From positions 7,131 to 71,130 of the forward strand of contig PLMF01000427.1 of assembly GCA_003142355.1 (NCBI GenBank): 64,000 bases of DNA, in the 5' to 3' direction. Both the position numbers and the translations under genes were made by a program. Positions 27,295-36,860 of this stretch are shown piece after piece. This DNA is from Bryobacterales bacterium (GTDB lineage Bacteria; Acidobacteriota; Terriglobia; Bryobacterales; Bryobacteraceae). Within the stretch, counting starts at the first letter, position 1; each line of letters opens with the position of its first letter. Below the pieces are notes generated by a model. The model had not been told where the DNA came from and ran no database searches. It saw only the letters and a program-made list of their open reading frames with translations.

Positions 27295-28350
27295 ATGGCG
27301 CTAAGACAAGCATCGAAATCGATAGGCATTTGGATATTAGCTTTGGCCGGTTCCACGAGTAGTGTGGGATTCGCGCAGGTGACCGGACCAGCCAGCCTCG
27401 GTTACAGGTTAACGATGTTGGGAAAGGATGCGTTCGGAATAAGCGTACTCCAAGCAGGCGATGTGTTTTCGATCAAGACGCCTGGAATTCTGGGTGTGTT
27501 GCCGACCCAACACTCGGTCTGTCCCATGGCGTATCGAGACGGGGCTTTGCAGAAGCCAAGCGGATTTTGCGTCGCAGTAGAGAGAAGTTTCTCTGCCTAT
27601 TTTCAACCCGGGTTGAAAGTGCACTTCACGAAACTGGACGTCAACCTGAAGAAAGGACGAATTGACGTTAGCATTACAGCCTGTGACGCCTGCAATAAGA
27701 CGGAACCCGCATCGTACTACAGGTCTGAAGTTGATTTTGAGTTCGAGAAGGGGTATTTAGAGACAGCCAAGCCCGAGGCCGTTAGGGCCACAATTGCGCA
27801 GGTCTTCGCCCTCGATGTAGGCGGCGAGGCCCAGTCGACCGCGACTGGCGGACTGGTGCTCAATTCACCGAGCCCGGCGCCACCAGTGCCGACGCCGGTA
27901 CCCGTTATGCATCTGAATCTTCCGTCTACCTATGTGAGCGCGCAAACGCCGGCGGACCAACTCCGGTTGAACGCCGATAACACGTTCTCGTTGCAAGAGG
28001 CCGGGCAGACCTATACTGGCACTTTTTCGACTAATGGCAACACGGTGAAGCTCAACATCAATGGCGGCCCCGAGAGCACGGCCACGGTCCAAGGCAACAA
28101 CCTCACTGATGGTAGCGGGCAGACATGGGTTCTGCGGGAACAAGCCGCGCAGGCCGCTTCTGGTGCGGGCGTTTTGCAGAACCAGGACGTCATCAAGATG
28201 GTCAAAGCGGGCTTGGATGACGCGATCATCCTGGCGAAGATTGCCGGTTCCAAATGCCAGTTCGACACGTCAACGGATGCCCTCATTCAGTTGAAGCAAA
28301 GCGGCGTCAGCGCGGCCGTGCTCAAGGCAGTGGTCGCGGCCGGAAAGTAG
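27295..28350 (+). CDS. Secreted protein, paralogue of 25645-26964 with one repeat module
   Basis: The 351-aa product has an N-terminal signal peptide ending near GFAQ, a ~170-residue family domain, one copy of the LPSTYVSAQTPADQL module (~208-275), and the C-terminal DVIKMVKAGLDDAIILAKI module. The last ~135 residues are almost the same as in the upstream paralogue at both protein and DNA level, pointing to recent duplication or gene conversion. Function unknown; likely exported. GAGGAGAA immediately precedes the ATG. Confidence 0.8.
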   Translation: MALRQASKSIGIWILALAGSTSSVGFAQVTGPASLGYRLTMLGKDAFGISVLQAGDVFSIKTPGILGVLPTQHSVCPMAYRDGALQKPSGFCVAVERSFSAYFQPGLKVHFTKLDVNLKKGRIDVSITACDACNKTEPASYYRSEVDFEFEKGYLETAKPEAVRATIAQVFALDVGGEAQSTATGGLVLNSPSPAPPVPTPVPVMHLNLPSTYVSAQTPADQLRLNADNTFSLQEAGQTYTGTFSTNGNTVKLNINGGPESTATVQGNNLTDGSGQTWVLREQAAQAASGAGVLQNQDVIKMVKAGLDDAIILAKIAGSKCQFDTSTDALIQLKQSGVSAAVLKAVVAAGK

Positions 28351-28499
28351 CCCATTCAAAGGAGATCGACGTGTCAAGAAAACAGCTATTTAAATCGACG
28401 TCCATATCCTTAACGAGTCTGTCGCCACAACGCATCCTCGTGGTCCCCATGAAGAACTTTGGCTTCACGATCCGCCTCTACAACTCCCTTGGAGCAGCC

Positions 28500-30158
28500 A
28501 TGAATCCTCGGATGCGTGACCTTGCGGTGATCAGCAGTTTCTTGCTCTTCGCAGCCGTCTCACTGGCGAGCGCGCAGTGTCCGACCTCGAGTGCTTCTCC
28601 GATTGGAAAGGCATTGAGAACACTGGCGTATGGCAAAGTCCAAACGAGAGCGCCTATTGCGTCCGACCATGAGGTTACACGGTCCACCGTGAATTACGTC
28701 GGCACTGAGTTCTACGAGGACGGTACCACCAAATACCACTATTTACGATGGAATAACCGCAGCGCCAGTTTGGATTTCACCAAAACGTATCTCGTGAAAG
28801 ACGACTCGAAGTTGCTGCCGCCTGGGACGACAATTTCCTTGGGGGGAGCTAGATATTGCCCCGACAGAATCGTATTACAGTATTATCCGCCTGATAACAA
28901 TTATGGCAATGGAATGGATTCAGGAACAATTAGTCTGATGCTTGCTAGCGGTTATGAGACATGGCCGGTAGAACGCATCGTAACCTTCCTACATAAAATC
29001 ATCTGTATTCAAGAAACTACGCCTCCACCCGCGCTCCCACCACCTGCTGCGCCGTTGCAGCTTCCGTCCAGTTACGTTAGCTCTCAAACCCCGGCGGACC
29101 AACTCCAGTTGAATGCCGACCATTCCTTCTCGCTGCAAGAAGCCGGCCAGACCTTTCGCGGTACCTTTGTCGCCAACGGCAACACCCTGGAACTCAATAT
29201 AAACGGCGGCCCCAAAAGCACAGCTACAATCCAAGGCAGCAGCCTCACCGACAGCGGTGGACAGACGTGGGTTCTGCGGGAACAACCCGCTGCGGGCGCT
29301 GCCGCTGAGGCTGCGCCGGCAGCGACGGCACCCACCGTTTCGCCGCTGCGGCTCCCATCCACGTATGTGAGCGCCCAAACCCCGGCGGACCAGATCCAGT
29401 TGAATGCCGACAACTCATTCTCGCTGCAAGAAGGCGGCCAGACCTATCGCGGTACCTTTGTCGCCAATGGCAACACCCTGGAACTCAATATAAGCGGCGG
29501 TTCCAAAAGCACAGCCACAATCCAAGGCAACAGCCTCACCGACAGCGGCGGACAGACGTGGATTTTGGGGACACCATCCCCAGGAAGTACTTCCACTGGA
29601 ACCCTGCTCCCGAACCGGGAAATCAGACCGGTTGCGGCGTCTACCCCGACGGCAGCGGGCTCGATTCGAGGCCCTGCAGGTCCCGAAAGCGATATTGAAA
29701 CCGGAAAGGAAGTTAAGTTCAAAATTAAGTACAACCAGATTGGGCCAGGTGACCGGCAGACCACCTACATTTCTTATAGCCCCGAAGCTTATGTAGCAAT
29801 GGCGTACATGCGCGACGGAGTTTTGACGCTGAGCAATACCGCATTTGCGTTCAGTGGAGACTGTCGCATCAACAGGGGGTTCGGGCGCGTCGAGCACTGC
29901 GATTTCCGGGTATCGCCTGGCAAGATTCTTGAGCTAGAAACTCAGCCCGAACGGTCTTCCCGAATTCATGTGAAAGTGGCTATCAAGAATGCGAAGGGTG
30001 ATAAGGAAGACAAGAAAGACTACTATTTCTACAACGCTGGCGCCAGCGCGATAGATGGCACCGCCGATGGCCGTCCCAGCGTTTCTATCATTTGCGACGG
30101 CTGCGATGATTCGATGGACGTCCTTTACGGATTATTGACGAGAATCCGCGCCCAGTAA
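28500..30158 (+). CDS. Secreted protein with two copies of the shared repeat module
   Basis: The 552-aa product starts at the ATG 28500, with GGAG 5 nt upstream and a signal peptide (MRDLAVISSFLLFAAVSLASA). Longer starts back to 28254 overlap the previous gene. Two consecutive repeat modules at ~183-345 (cores SSYVSSQTPADQL and STYVSAQTPADQI) are flanked by unique N- and C-terminal domains. Unlike its neighbours it lacks the C-terminal IKMVKAGL module. The shared middle and unlike ends suggest module shuffling among neighbouring genes. No enzyme motif is seen. Confidence 0.78.
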   Translation: MNPRMRDLAVISSFLLFAAVSLASAQCPTSSASPIGKALRTLAYGKVQTRAPIASDHEVTRSTVNYVGTEFYEDGTTKYHYLRWNNRSASLDFTKTYLVKDDSKLLPPGTTISLGGARYCPDRIVLQYYPPDNNYGNGMDSGTISLMLASGYETWPVERIVTFLHKIICIQETTPPPALPPPAAPLQLPSSYVSSQTPADQLQLNADHSFSLQEAGQTFRGTFVANGNTLELNINGGPKSTATIQGSSLTDSGGQTWVLREQPAAGAAAEAAPAATAPTVSPLRLPSTYVSAQTPADQIQLNADNSFSLQEGGQTYRGTFVANGNTLELNISGGSKSTATIQGNSLTDSGGQTWILGTPSPGSTSTGTLLPNREIRPVAASTPTAAGSIRGPAGPESDIETGKEVKFKIKYNQIGPGDRQTTYISYSPEAYVAMAYMRDGVLTLSNTAFAFSGDCRINRGFGRVEHCDFRVSPGKILELETQPERSSRIHVKVAIKNAKGDKEDKKDYYFYNAGASAIDGTADGRPSVSIICDGCDDSMDVLYGLLTRIRAQ

Positions 30159-30219
30159 GACGTAGCTGATTAGCCGCACTGTTCAGGTGTAATAGGTGTA
30201 ATATAGCCAGGAGGATGAT

Positions 30220-33200
30220 GTGAAACGATTATCGAACATTGTCGAAGCCGTCCTTTTTGTTGTTGGAATCGCCGGGATGCTGTGTGCCGGTTCCGCGTGG
30301 GCACAGACACCGCAATTTGCTCAGGTGTCACCGCTGTACTTCACGATGCCTGTAGGCTCCAACCCGCTGCCGCAGACCCTAACCATGGTCAGCACCGGAA
30401 CGGCCTTCTCCTTCAACGCGCCGACAGCCCAAACTGCTGGCGGCGGCGACTGGTTGAAGGTCACTGGGACCTCGTGTATTAATTCTAGCTCGTACTATAA
30501 CAACACGCCAGCGGCATGCTCGGTCAGCGTGAACGCCACGACGCTGTCGGCAGGCAATTACTCTGGACAGGTCGTATTTAGCAACGGAGGGACCGCCATG
30601 ACCGTGCCTGTCACACTGACAGTGGTGGGCGTAGGCGTGCCATTTTTCGGCGGTGTTGCAGGCGGGTTGAACTTCGTCTCGGGAAGCGGTTTCAGTCCGG
30701 CGCCGCAAAACGTTCAGATCAACAATGCCGACACTGGAGTGCTGAACTGGACGGCGGCGGTGAGCACGTTTAGAACCACCACGGCTGGGAACGTCAACTG
30801 GCTCAGTACTTCTGTCACGAGCGGAATTGCCCCTTCGATTGTGACTGTGAGTGTATTGCCTCAGGGTTTGCCGGCAGGAATCTACCTCGGGCAGGTCTTG
30901 TTCCAGGCTGCTAGTGGCAGCGTCACCATTCCGGTGAGTTTGGTCGTGGTCGATAGCAAGACCCTTACGTTTCAACAAGTACCCAGCATCAACTTCACGA
31001 TGCCTGTGGGCTCCAACCCGCTGGCGCAGACCCTGACTATCGTTAGTACGGGAAGTGACTTCTCCTTCAACGCCCCGACAGCACAAACTGCTCGCGGCGG
31101 AGACTGGTTGAAGGTCACTGGGACCTCGTGTGTCAATTCTAGTTCGTACTATAACAATACACCAGCGGCATGCTCGGTCGGCGTGGACGCCACGACGCTG
31201 TCGGCTGGCATATACGCCGGACAGGTCGTATTTACAAACGGATCGACCGCGATGACCGTGTCTATCACACTGACGGTGAAGGGCGCAGGCGTGCCATTTT
31301 TCGGCGGTGTTGCAGGCGGCCTGAGCTTCGTCTCGGGAAGCGGTTTCAGTCCGGCACCGCAAAACGTTCAGATCAACAATGCCGGCACTGGGGTGCTGAA
31401 CTGGACAGCGGCGGTGAGCACGTTTAGAACCACCACGGCTGGGAACGTCGACTGGCTCAGTACTTCTGTCACGAGCGGAATTGCCCCTTCGATTGTGACG
31501 GTGAGTGTTTCGCCTCAGGGTTTGCCGGCAGGAATTTATCTCGGGCAGGTCTTGTTCCAGGCTGCTAGTGGCAGCGTCACCATCCCGGTGAGTTTGGTGG
31601 TCGTCGATAGCAAGACCTTTACATTTCAACAAGTGCCCAGTGTTAGCTTCACGACGTCTGTGGGCTCCAACCCGCTGGCGCAGACCGTAACTATGGTGAG
31701 TACAGGAACGGCCTTCTCGTTCAACGCGCCGACAGCCCAAACTGCTGGCGGCGGCGACTGGTTGAAGGTCACTGGGACCTCGTGTATCAACTCTAGTTCG
31801 TACTATAACAACACGCCAGCGGCATGCTCGATCAGCGTAAACGCCACGACGCTGTCAGCCGGCATATACGCCGGGCAGGTCGTATTCAACAACGGATCGA
31901 CCGCGATGATAGTGCCCGTGACATTGACGGTCGGGGGGGCAGGCATACCGTTTTTCGGCGGTGTTGCAGGTGGGTTGAGCTTCGTCTCGGGAAGCGGCTT
32001 CAGTGCCGCGCCACAAAGCGTCCAGCTCAACAATGCCGGCACTGGGGTGCTGAACTGGACGGCGGCGGTGAGCATGTTTAGAACCAGCACGGTTGTAATA
32101 GCTGGTCAGTTTAGCGATGTCAACTGGCTCAGTACTTCTGCCACGAGCGGGATTGCCCCTTCGATTGTGACGGTGAGTGTCTCGCCTCAGGGTTTGCCGG
32201 CAGGAATCTACCTCGGGCAGGTCTTGTTCCAGGCTGCTAGTGGCAGCGTCACCATTCCGGTGAGTTTGGTGGTGGTCGATAGCAAGACCTTTACATTTCA
32301 ACAAGTGCCCAGCGTTAATTTCACGATGCCTGTGGGCTCCAACCCACTGGCGCAGACCGTAACTATGGTCAGTACCGGAACTGCCTTCTCCTTCGATGCT
32401 GCGACGGCACAAACCGCCAGCGGCGGAGACTGGTTGAAGGTCACTGGGACCTCGTGTATTAATTCTAGTTCGTACTATAACAACACGCCAGCGGCATGCT
32501 CGATCAGCGTGAACGCCACGACGCTGTCAGCCGGCATATACTCCGGAGAGGTCGTGTTTAGCAACGGATCGACCGCGATGATAGTGCCCGTGACATTGAC
32601 GGTCGAAGGGGCAGGCATGCCATTTTTCGGCGGTGTTGCAGGCGGGTTGAGTTTCGTCTCGGGAAGCGGCTTCAGTCCGGCGCCGCAAAACGTTCAACTC
32701 AACAATGCCGGCACTGGGGTGCTGAACTGGACAGCGGCGGTGAGCACGTTTAGAACCAGCACAGTTGTGGTAGCTGGTCAATTCACTGACGTCAACTGGC
32801 TCAGCGCTTCTGCCACGAGCGGGATTGCCCCTTCGATTGTGACCGTGAGTGTTTCGCCTCAGGGTCTGCCGACAGGAATTTACCTCGGGCAAATTCTGTT
32901 CCAGGCTGCTAGTGGCAGCGTCACCATTCCGGTGAGTTTGGTGGTCGTCGACAGCAAGACCTTTACATTTCAACAAATGCCCAGCGTTAACTTCACGATG
33001 CCTGTGGGCTCCAACCCACTGGCGCAGACCGTAACTATCGCCAGTACAGGAACAGCCTTCTCCTTCAACGCTCCGACGGCACAAACCGCTGGCGGCGGCG
33101 ACTGGTTGAAGGTCACTGGGACCTCGTGTATTAATTCTAGCTCGTACTATAACAACACGCCAGCGGCATGCACGATCAGCGTGAGCGCCGCGACGCTGCC

Positions 33201-34035
33201 AGCCGGCATTTACATCGGTCAGGTCACCTTCAACAACGGATCGACTGCGATGACCGTGCCCGTCACACTGACGGTCGGCAATCCCGGTTCCGGCGGAAAC
33301 AAACCGGTCATCAGGGCGGCGAATGGCGTGGTCAATGGCGCCAGTTTCCTTGCGGGAATCGTGCCTGGTTCTTTTGCAACCATCTTCGGGACCAATCTTG
33401 CTTCCACCACCACCGGCAAGGATTGGGGTGGTTACGTCACCAACGGGCAACTGCCGACCCAGATCGACGGCGTAAGCGTGAGCATTGGCGGAAAACCGGC
33501 ATACATCGAATACATCCGGCAGGACCAAATCAACGTACAGGTGCCCGATGCGGGAGTGGGGCCGGTGCAGGTGACCGTAACCAATTCCAACGGCACAAGC
33601 GACGCGGTCACGGTAACTTCTCAACAGTTCGGCCCGGCATTCTTCCTGTTCGGGAGTAAATACGCAGTGGCGCAGCATTACCCCGATTATGGGTACAGCT
33701 CCAACCCCAGCGTGGTTCCCGGCGCGGTTGCGGCCAAGCCCGGCGATATCCTCATCCTCTGGGGCACGGGTTTTGGGCCGACCAACCCGGCGGTCCCCGC
33801 CGGGTTGGTGCCACCGCCCACCGGCCCGAGTGTAACCGGTGGCGGAGTTCCGGTTACCGTCACGGTGGGCGGCGTCAACGCCCGGTTGATTTCCGCCGTC
33901 CTGAGCCCGTACACCGCGGTTTACCAGATCGCGATACAGCTTCCGAGCTCGCTCCCGAACGGCGACGTCCCAATCAAGGCGAGCATCGGCAGTTATCAAT
34001 CGCCGGATAACGTGCCCATCTACGTGCAGAACTGA
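30220..34035 (+). CDS. Giant secreted repeat protein with Solibacter-type C-terminal domain
   Basis: The 1271-aa product starts at GTG 30220 after GGAGG. The signal peptide is ~1-28 (VGIAGMLCAGSAWA). Four full ~218-224-residue repeats and a fifth half-repeat follow; each full unit has two BACON/Ig-like beta domains (one beginning FTMPVGSNPL, with a DWLKV strand and a conserved Cys pair; one beginning PFFGGVAGG). The C-terminal ~240 residues (VVNGASFLAGIVPGSFATIF ... ILIWGTGFGPTNP) match the Solibacter uncharacterised C-terminal domain TIGR03437, which may serve in surface anchoring or export. It is probably an extracellular adhesin or matrix protein. Confidence 0.88.
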   Translation: MKRLSNIVEAVLFVVGIAGMLCAGSAWAQTPQFAQVSPLYFTMPVGSNPLPQTLTMVSTGTAFSFNAPTAQTAGGGDWLKVTGTSCINSSSYYNNTPAACSVSVNATTLSAGNYSGQVVFSNGGTAMTVPVTLTVVGVGVPFFGGVAGGLNFVSGSGFSPAPQNVQINNADTGVLNWTAAVSTFRTTTAGNVNWLSTSVTSGIAPSIVTVSVLPQGLPAGIYLGQVLFQAASGSVTIPVSLVVVDSKTLTFQQVPSINFTMPVGSNPLAQTLTIVSTGSDFSFNAPTAQTARGGDWLKVTGTSCVNSSSYYNNTPAACSVGVDATTLSAGIYAGQVVFTNGSTAMTVSITLTVKGAGVPFFGGVAGGLSFVSGSGFSPAPQNVQINNAGTGVLNWTAAVSTFRTTTAGNVDWLSTSVTSGIAPSIVTVSVSPQGLPAGIYLGQVLFQAASGSVTIPVSLVVVDSKTFTFQQVPSVSFTTSVGSNPLAQTVTMVSTGTAFSFNAPTAQTAGGGDWLKVTGTSCINSSSYYNNTPAACSISVNATTLSAGIYAGQVVFNNGSTAMIVPVTLTVGGAGIPFFGGVAGGLSFVSGSGFSAAPQSVQLNNAGTGVLNWTAAVSMFRTSTVVIAGQFSDVNWLSTSATSGIAPSIVTVSVSPQGLPAGIYLGQVLFQAASGSVTIPVSLVVVDSKTFTFQQVPSVNFTMPVGSNPLAQTVTMVSTGTAFSFDAATAQTASGGDWLKVTGTSCINSSSYYNNTPAACSISVNATTLSAGIYSGEVVFSNGSTAMIVPVTLTVEGAGMPFFGGVAGGLSFVSGSGFSPAPQNVQLNNAGTGVLNWTAAVSTFRTSTVVVAGQFTDVNWLSASATSGIAPSIVTVSVSPQGLPTGIYLGQILFQAASGSVTIPVSLVVVDSKTFTFQQMPSVNFTMPVGSNPLAQTVTIASTGTAFSFNAPTAQTAGGGDWLKVTGTSCINSSSYYNNTPAACTISVSAATLPAGIYIGQVTFNNGSTAMTVPVTLTVGNPGSGGNKPVIRAANGVVNGASFLAGIVPGSFATIFGTNLASTTTGKDWGGYVTNGQLPTQIDGVSVSIGGKPAYIEYIRQDQINVQVPDAGVGPVQVTVTNSNGTSDAVTVTSQQFGPAFFLFGSKYAVAQHYPDYGYSSNPSVVPGAVAAKPGDILILWGTGFGPTNPAVPAGLVPPPTGPSVTGGGVPVTVTVGGVNARLISAVLSPYTAVYQIAIQLPSSLPNGDVPIKASIGSYQSPDNVPIYVQN
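30322..33285 (+). repeat. Tandem ~654-672-bp coding repeats, 4.5 copies
   Basis: The anchor TCACGATGCC (or its variant) recurs at 30341, 30995, 31649, 32321 and 32993, giving periods of 654, 654, 672 and 672 bp. Copies 3 and 4 carry an extra in-frame six-residue insertion around VAGQF. The fifth copy is a half unit followed by the C-terminal domain. Similarity between copies at the DNA level is very high, so recombination between them is likely and short-read assembly could misjudge the copy number. Confidence 0.92.
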
Positions 34036-34748
34036 CCGCCGTTGCCGCGGAGAACACACTCGTCCGAAAGAGATGTCCTCTACCTTGCAGGGGAGGAATT
34101 CCACCGACGAGAGATTGAATTGGTGGCGCAAAACTGTAATCAAAGGTCACACAAGTCGCGTTTCTACCTCCGCAGATGGCGCCGCGAGAGTCCTCGAGCG
34201 GTCGCATGTCCGCAAAGGACTCGTAGATGTTTTTCCGAACGTGGTTGTAGAGGGCGCCGATTCTGTCCGTTGGGGCAGCCGGAATCTGCAACGGGAAATC
34301 GCAAACCTGCCGTATGTGTTAGAGCTTGAGCCACGGAGCCGTGCCGCTTCCTGGCGGATTTTGCCAATCTCCTCTTGATTCGGCTCGACCCCCATTTGAG
34401 CTGGTCCTTCAGTTCGATTCGCCACCGCGAGAGGCCGGGCTTCTCTGCTAAAGGCGTACGACGCGGCCACCGTATTCGCGGCGCACTGGGGGGATTCTGG
34501 GGGTACCTCGGCGTCCACACTTGGGTAAATTCGGGTAAGGATGGGTAAATTTACAAAACGGCCCTGGCTCGGGCGCGGCGCGGCAACTGGCGTGTTTTGT
34601 AAGGGGTGCGTTGAAACTAAAGGACTTGTTCTGGCTCCCCGTCGTGGACACGTTTCGAACTTTGGTGGCCTATCCACCGCCGGCGGTTATAGCCGCTTTC
34701 CAGTAGATTCAACCACCTGCGCCAGGTTAATGGATCCAGGGCGGATCG

Positions 34749-34772
34749 CGGGTCGTCAGGACTCGAACCTGA
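34749..34772 (-). other. tRNA 3'-half-like fragment (T-arm)
   Basis: On the minus strand TCAGG-TTCGAGT-CCTGA (34772-34756) forms a perfect 5-bp T-stem with a canonical 7-nt T-loop, followed by CGACCCG like an acceptor strand. No matching 5' acceptor strand is found within 100 nt, so this is not a complete tRNA gene. It may be a remnant or an attachment-site copy of a tRNA end. Confidence 0.3.
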
Positions 34773-35012
34773 CAGGGACGGTTCCGAAGGGTAGCGGCGC
34801 GTGCTAAGCGGTTGTGTTTTCAGTGTGCGCCAGAAGCCTTTGTCCAAGCAGTACCGGGCGCATTCTCCCGGGAGTCTTGCACGGAGAGGCTTGCTGCCGC
34901 AAAATCGTTGCCGTTGTGGTATGCCTCCGACCCCGCCCTTCGCACCCCGGCGCTCCTCGTTTCATGAGCGGCGGCCCTTGCGCCGCCCTCCTCATGGCTT
35001 GCAGAAAGATCT

Positions 35013-35041
35013 TTGGAACTGATGGAGGGATTTGAACCCGC
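35013..35041 (-). other. Second tRNA 3'-end-like fragment ending in CCA
   Basis: On the minus strand GCGGG-TTCAAAT-CCCTC is a T-arm with one mismatch, followed by CATCAGT-T-CCA, which looks like an acceptor strand, discriminator and encoded CCA. No ACTGATG 5' acceptor strand occurs in the expected place, so the 5' part is missing. Integrative elements often leave such duplicated tRNA 3' ends. Confidence 0.3.
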
Positions 35042-35391
35042 ACCCGAACCATGACGACCGATGGCCGGGGGCGGGGCGCGCGTCCAGACATTGTCGGCGC
35101 GTCTCGCCGTAATGTTCGCAGAAGCAGAATAGGTGCACGGACTGGCCAATTACGAATTCACGGGAGCGGCATCCACTCTGTCCACTGGGACCATTCTTCA
35201 AACACTTACGCGCGGTGTGTGTCCACTGATCCCACGAAATAACGCCTGAATCTATTGGCATTGCCACCAGTTTTGCCACCATGAGTCTACGGATGTCGCC
35301 AGCTTTCGCCGGTACGAGCTGGCACGAAGCATCGGGCTCGCGGGGATCCCCTTGACTGTTCGGCGCACCTGATCAATTCATCACAGGTGCC

Positions 35392-35631
35392 ATGCATTTC
35401 GACCAATCGCCCTACTTCAACATGACCCTCGAGGCCTGTCGTCGTGCCGGTGGCGTCGGCGGCCGTCGATCCGGGCGCATCCGCCGCCTCCGCAAGGATA
35501 ACCTGTTGCCCGTTCCGGACGTAAACTCGCCGGAGCCGCCGATCGAATCGGCAAGCCAGGCCATCGAGCGCATCGATGCATTGTGTCCCTGGCTGGTCGG
35601 CTGTGAGCGCCGCGCTACGCGATGCTTATAG
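35392..35631 (+). CDS. Small hypothetical protein, 79 aa
   Basis: The frame from ATG 35392 encodes a basic peptide (SPYFNMTLEACRRAGGVGGR ... AIERIDALCPWLVGCERRAT). A related but frame-broken stretch (PYFNM, then a shifted ACRRVGAHATAKMGRQ) occurs at ~36700-36780, suggesting a small mobile or repeated coding element. There is no good ribosome binding site and the neighbourhood is decayed, so expression is doubtful. Confidence 0.3.
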   Translation: MHFDQSPYFNMTLEACRRAGGVGGRRSGRIRRLRKDNLLPVPDVNSPEPPIESASQAIERIDALCPWLVGCERRATRCL

Positions 35632-36390
35632 CGGTTCCAGAGACGATTCGGACAGGTCGACGCCGGCGCAGATGGGCGGACCGCCAGGTGGCCACACGTC
35701 TCCCTCCAGAACAGACACCATAGCTCCATCCGCGGCAACTCTTCGCAACGTAGCTCCTCCGCAGGGGAACTCCGCAATGCCGATATGTTGGCTCGTCCCG
35801 ATGGAGCGTCGTGTCGAGCGCGGTGTTGGGGTCCCCGCAGTCCGCGAACCACGCGTCCTGAAACGTCGCGAAATGACCCCAGCAGTAACCCTCGACACAA
35901 ACATACCGAGCCGGGTTTCCAGGGACATTAGATAAGCATTTCGATAACATGCCTTAACGGCGCGATACCAGCCACCCTTCCGGCGCGGGGGGTCTCCACT
36001 GTTGTCGATCATCAGAAAACGTAGTTTTCTGAGCTTTGGCCGATCATAGGGAGGACCGGCGACAGCATCCGCGCCGAAGGCGCAATCATCCGTCCGATCA
36101 TCCGTGGAGTATCGTGGTGAGAGTTGACCCGGCGTCATGACAACGGACTGTTCTATTGACGGCCGTCGCCCGCGCAGGTGTGGTGACCCCAGTTGCAACG
36201 CGGTGTTTACTCTCTGTCGTAGCTGTGACCGGGCCAGCGTTATTGCAGCGCGGCCTGTAGGAAGCGAATGCGGCAACAGCAACTCCTGGCGGCGGGCCGC
36301 CGATACCAAGCCTCGGACGTAGGCAGGGTGAATCATTGCCGTCGCCAGCAAGACTATCGACAACGTCAATGTCGCCCCCGCGTGACGCAT
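35615..36390 (-). pseudogene. Frameshifted remnant of an unknown secreted protein
   Basis: The minus strand opens at 36390 with a plausible signal or membrane segment (TLTLSIVLLATAMIHPAYVRG) and continues to about 35940, where the protein-like reading moves to another frame (RYVCVEGYCWGHFATFQDAW ... DTTLHRDEPTYRHCGVPLRR). It shifts again near 35720. Each segment has codon use typical of this genome, but no single frame is intact. I do not recognise the family. Confidence 0.35.
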
Positions 36391-36860
36391 CAGGGTCCTG
36401 TTTCGATCACTACCTCGCGGCCTACAGGGCCCGCCAACCTCGCTCGATGTGTCGTTTGTGGCCGCGAGATTCGTTGGATCAACCCGTTCTACTGGCTTTC
36501 GCGGCGTAGACGGAGAGCCCGGCCCCGGTCGCCAACCGGCTAAGCGTCCAGATTTCTACGTTTCCCGATGATTTGGCGGATGCGCGGGGCTTCTCCTGGA
36601 ACATGGTCGGCGGGTTGACGGCCATGATTCCTTTCCAAACATTACTATCAGGCACACGGAGAAGGTGAAGTTCGCGCGTGGTTCACGCCCGCATCAGACC
36701 ATACTTCAACATGTCGCCATCGCCGCCTGCCGTCGCGTCGGTGCCCATGCGACGGCCAAAATGGGCCGGCAGCATCAACCTGAACAGATTTCGAACTGGA
36801 GGATGGTCAGTGGATTGGCGTCCAACTCACCTAGTAATCGGGCATAATAAGGTGAGGACC
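36391..36860. other. Non-coding or decayed segment before the MntA/HepT-type module
   Basis: Only short frames are present. One plus-strand stretch near 36440-36540 reads ARCVVCGREIRWINPFYWLS and could be a relic of a small CxxC protein, but it has no start signal. A broken copy of the motif seen at 35392 lies near 36700. GGTGAGG at 36851-36857 is the ribosome binding site of the next gene. Confidence 0.4.

Larger units (their letters stand above)
34036..35391. other. Gene-poor segment with tRNA-like fragments and short direct repeats
   Basis: No frame here reads convincingly as protein on either strand. It holds three GGGTAA repeats with a 10-bp period at 34523-34548, two tRNA T-arm-like fragments (34749-34772 and 35013-35041) and a TTGCCACC direct repeat at 35261-35280. 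This looks like the decayed end of an integrated element near a tRNA gene, without an intact integrase. Confidence 0.45.

Noticed and set aside
32527..34143. A 538-codon minus-strand open frame across the repeat protein
   Set aside because: It mirrors the tandem repeats of the true gene and is full of His/Arg; no start signal or domain is visible.
36268..36543. Plus-strand frame with a CVVC pair (RCVVCGREIRWINPF)
   Set aside because: The frame is short, has no start signal and lies in decayed DNA opposite another remnant.
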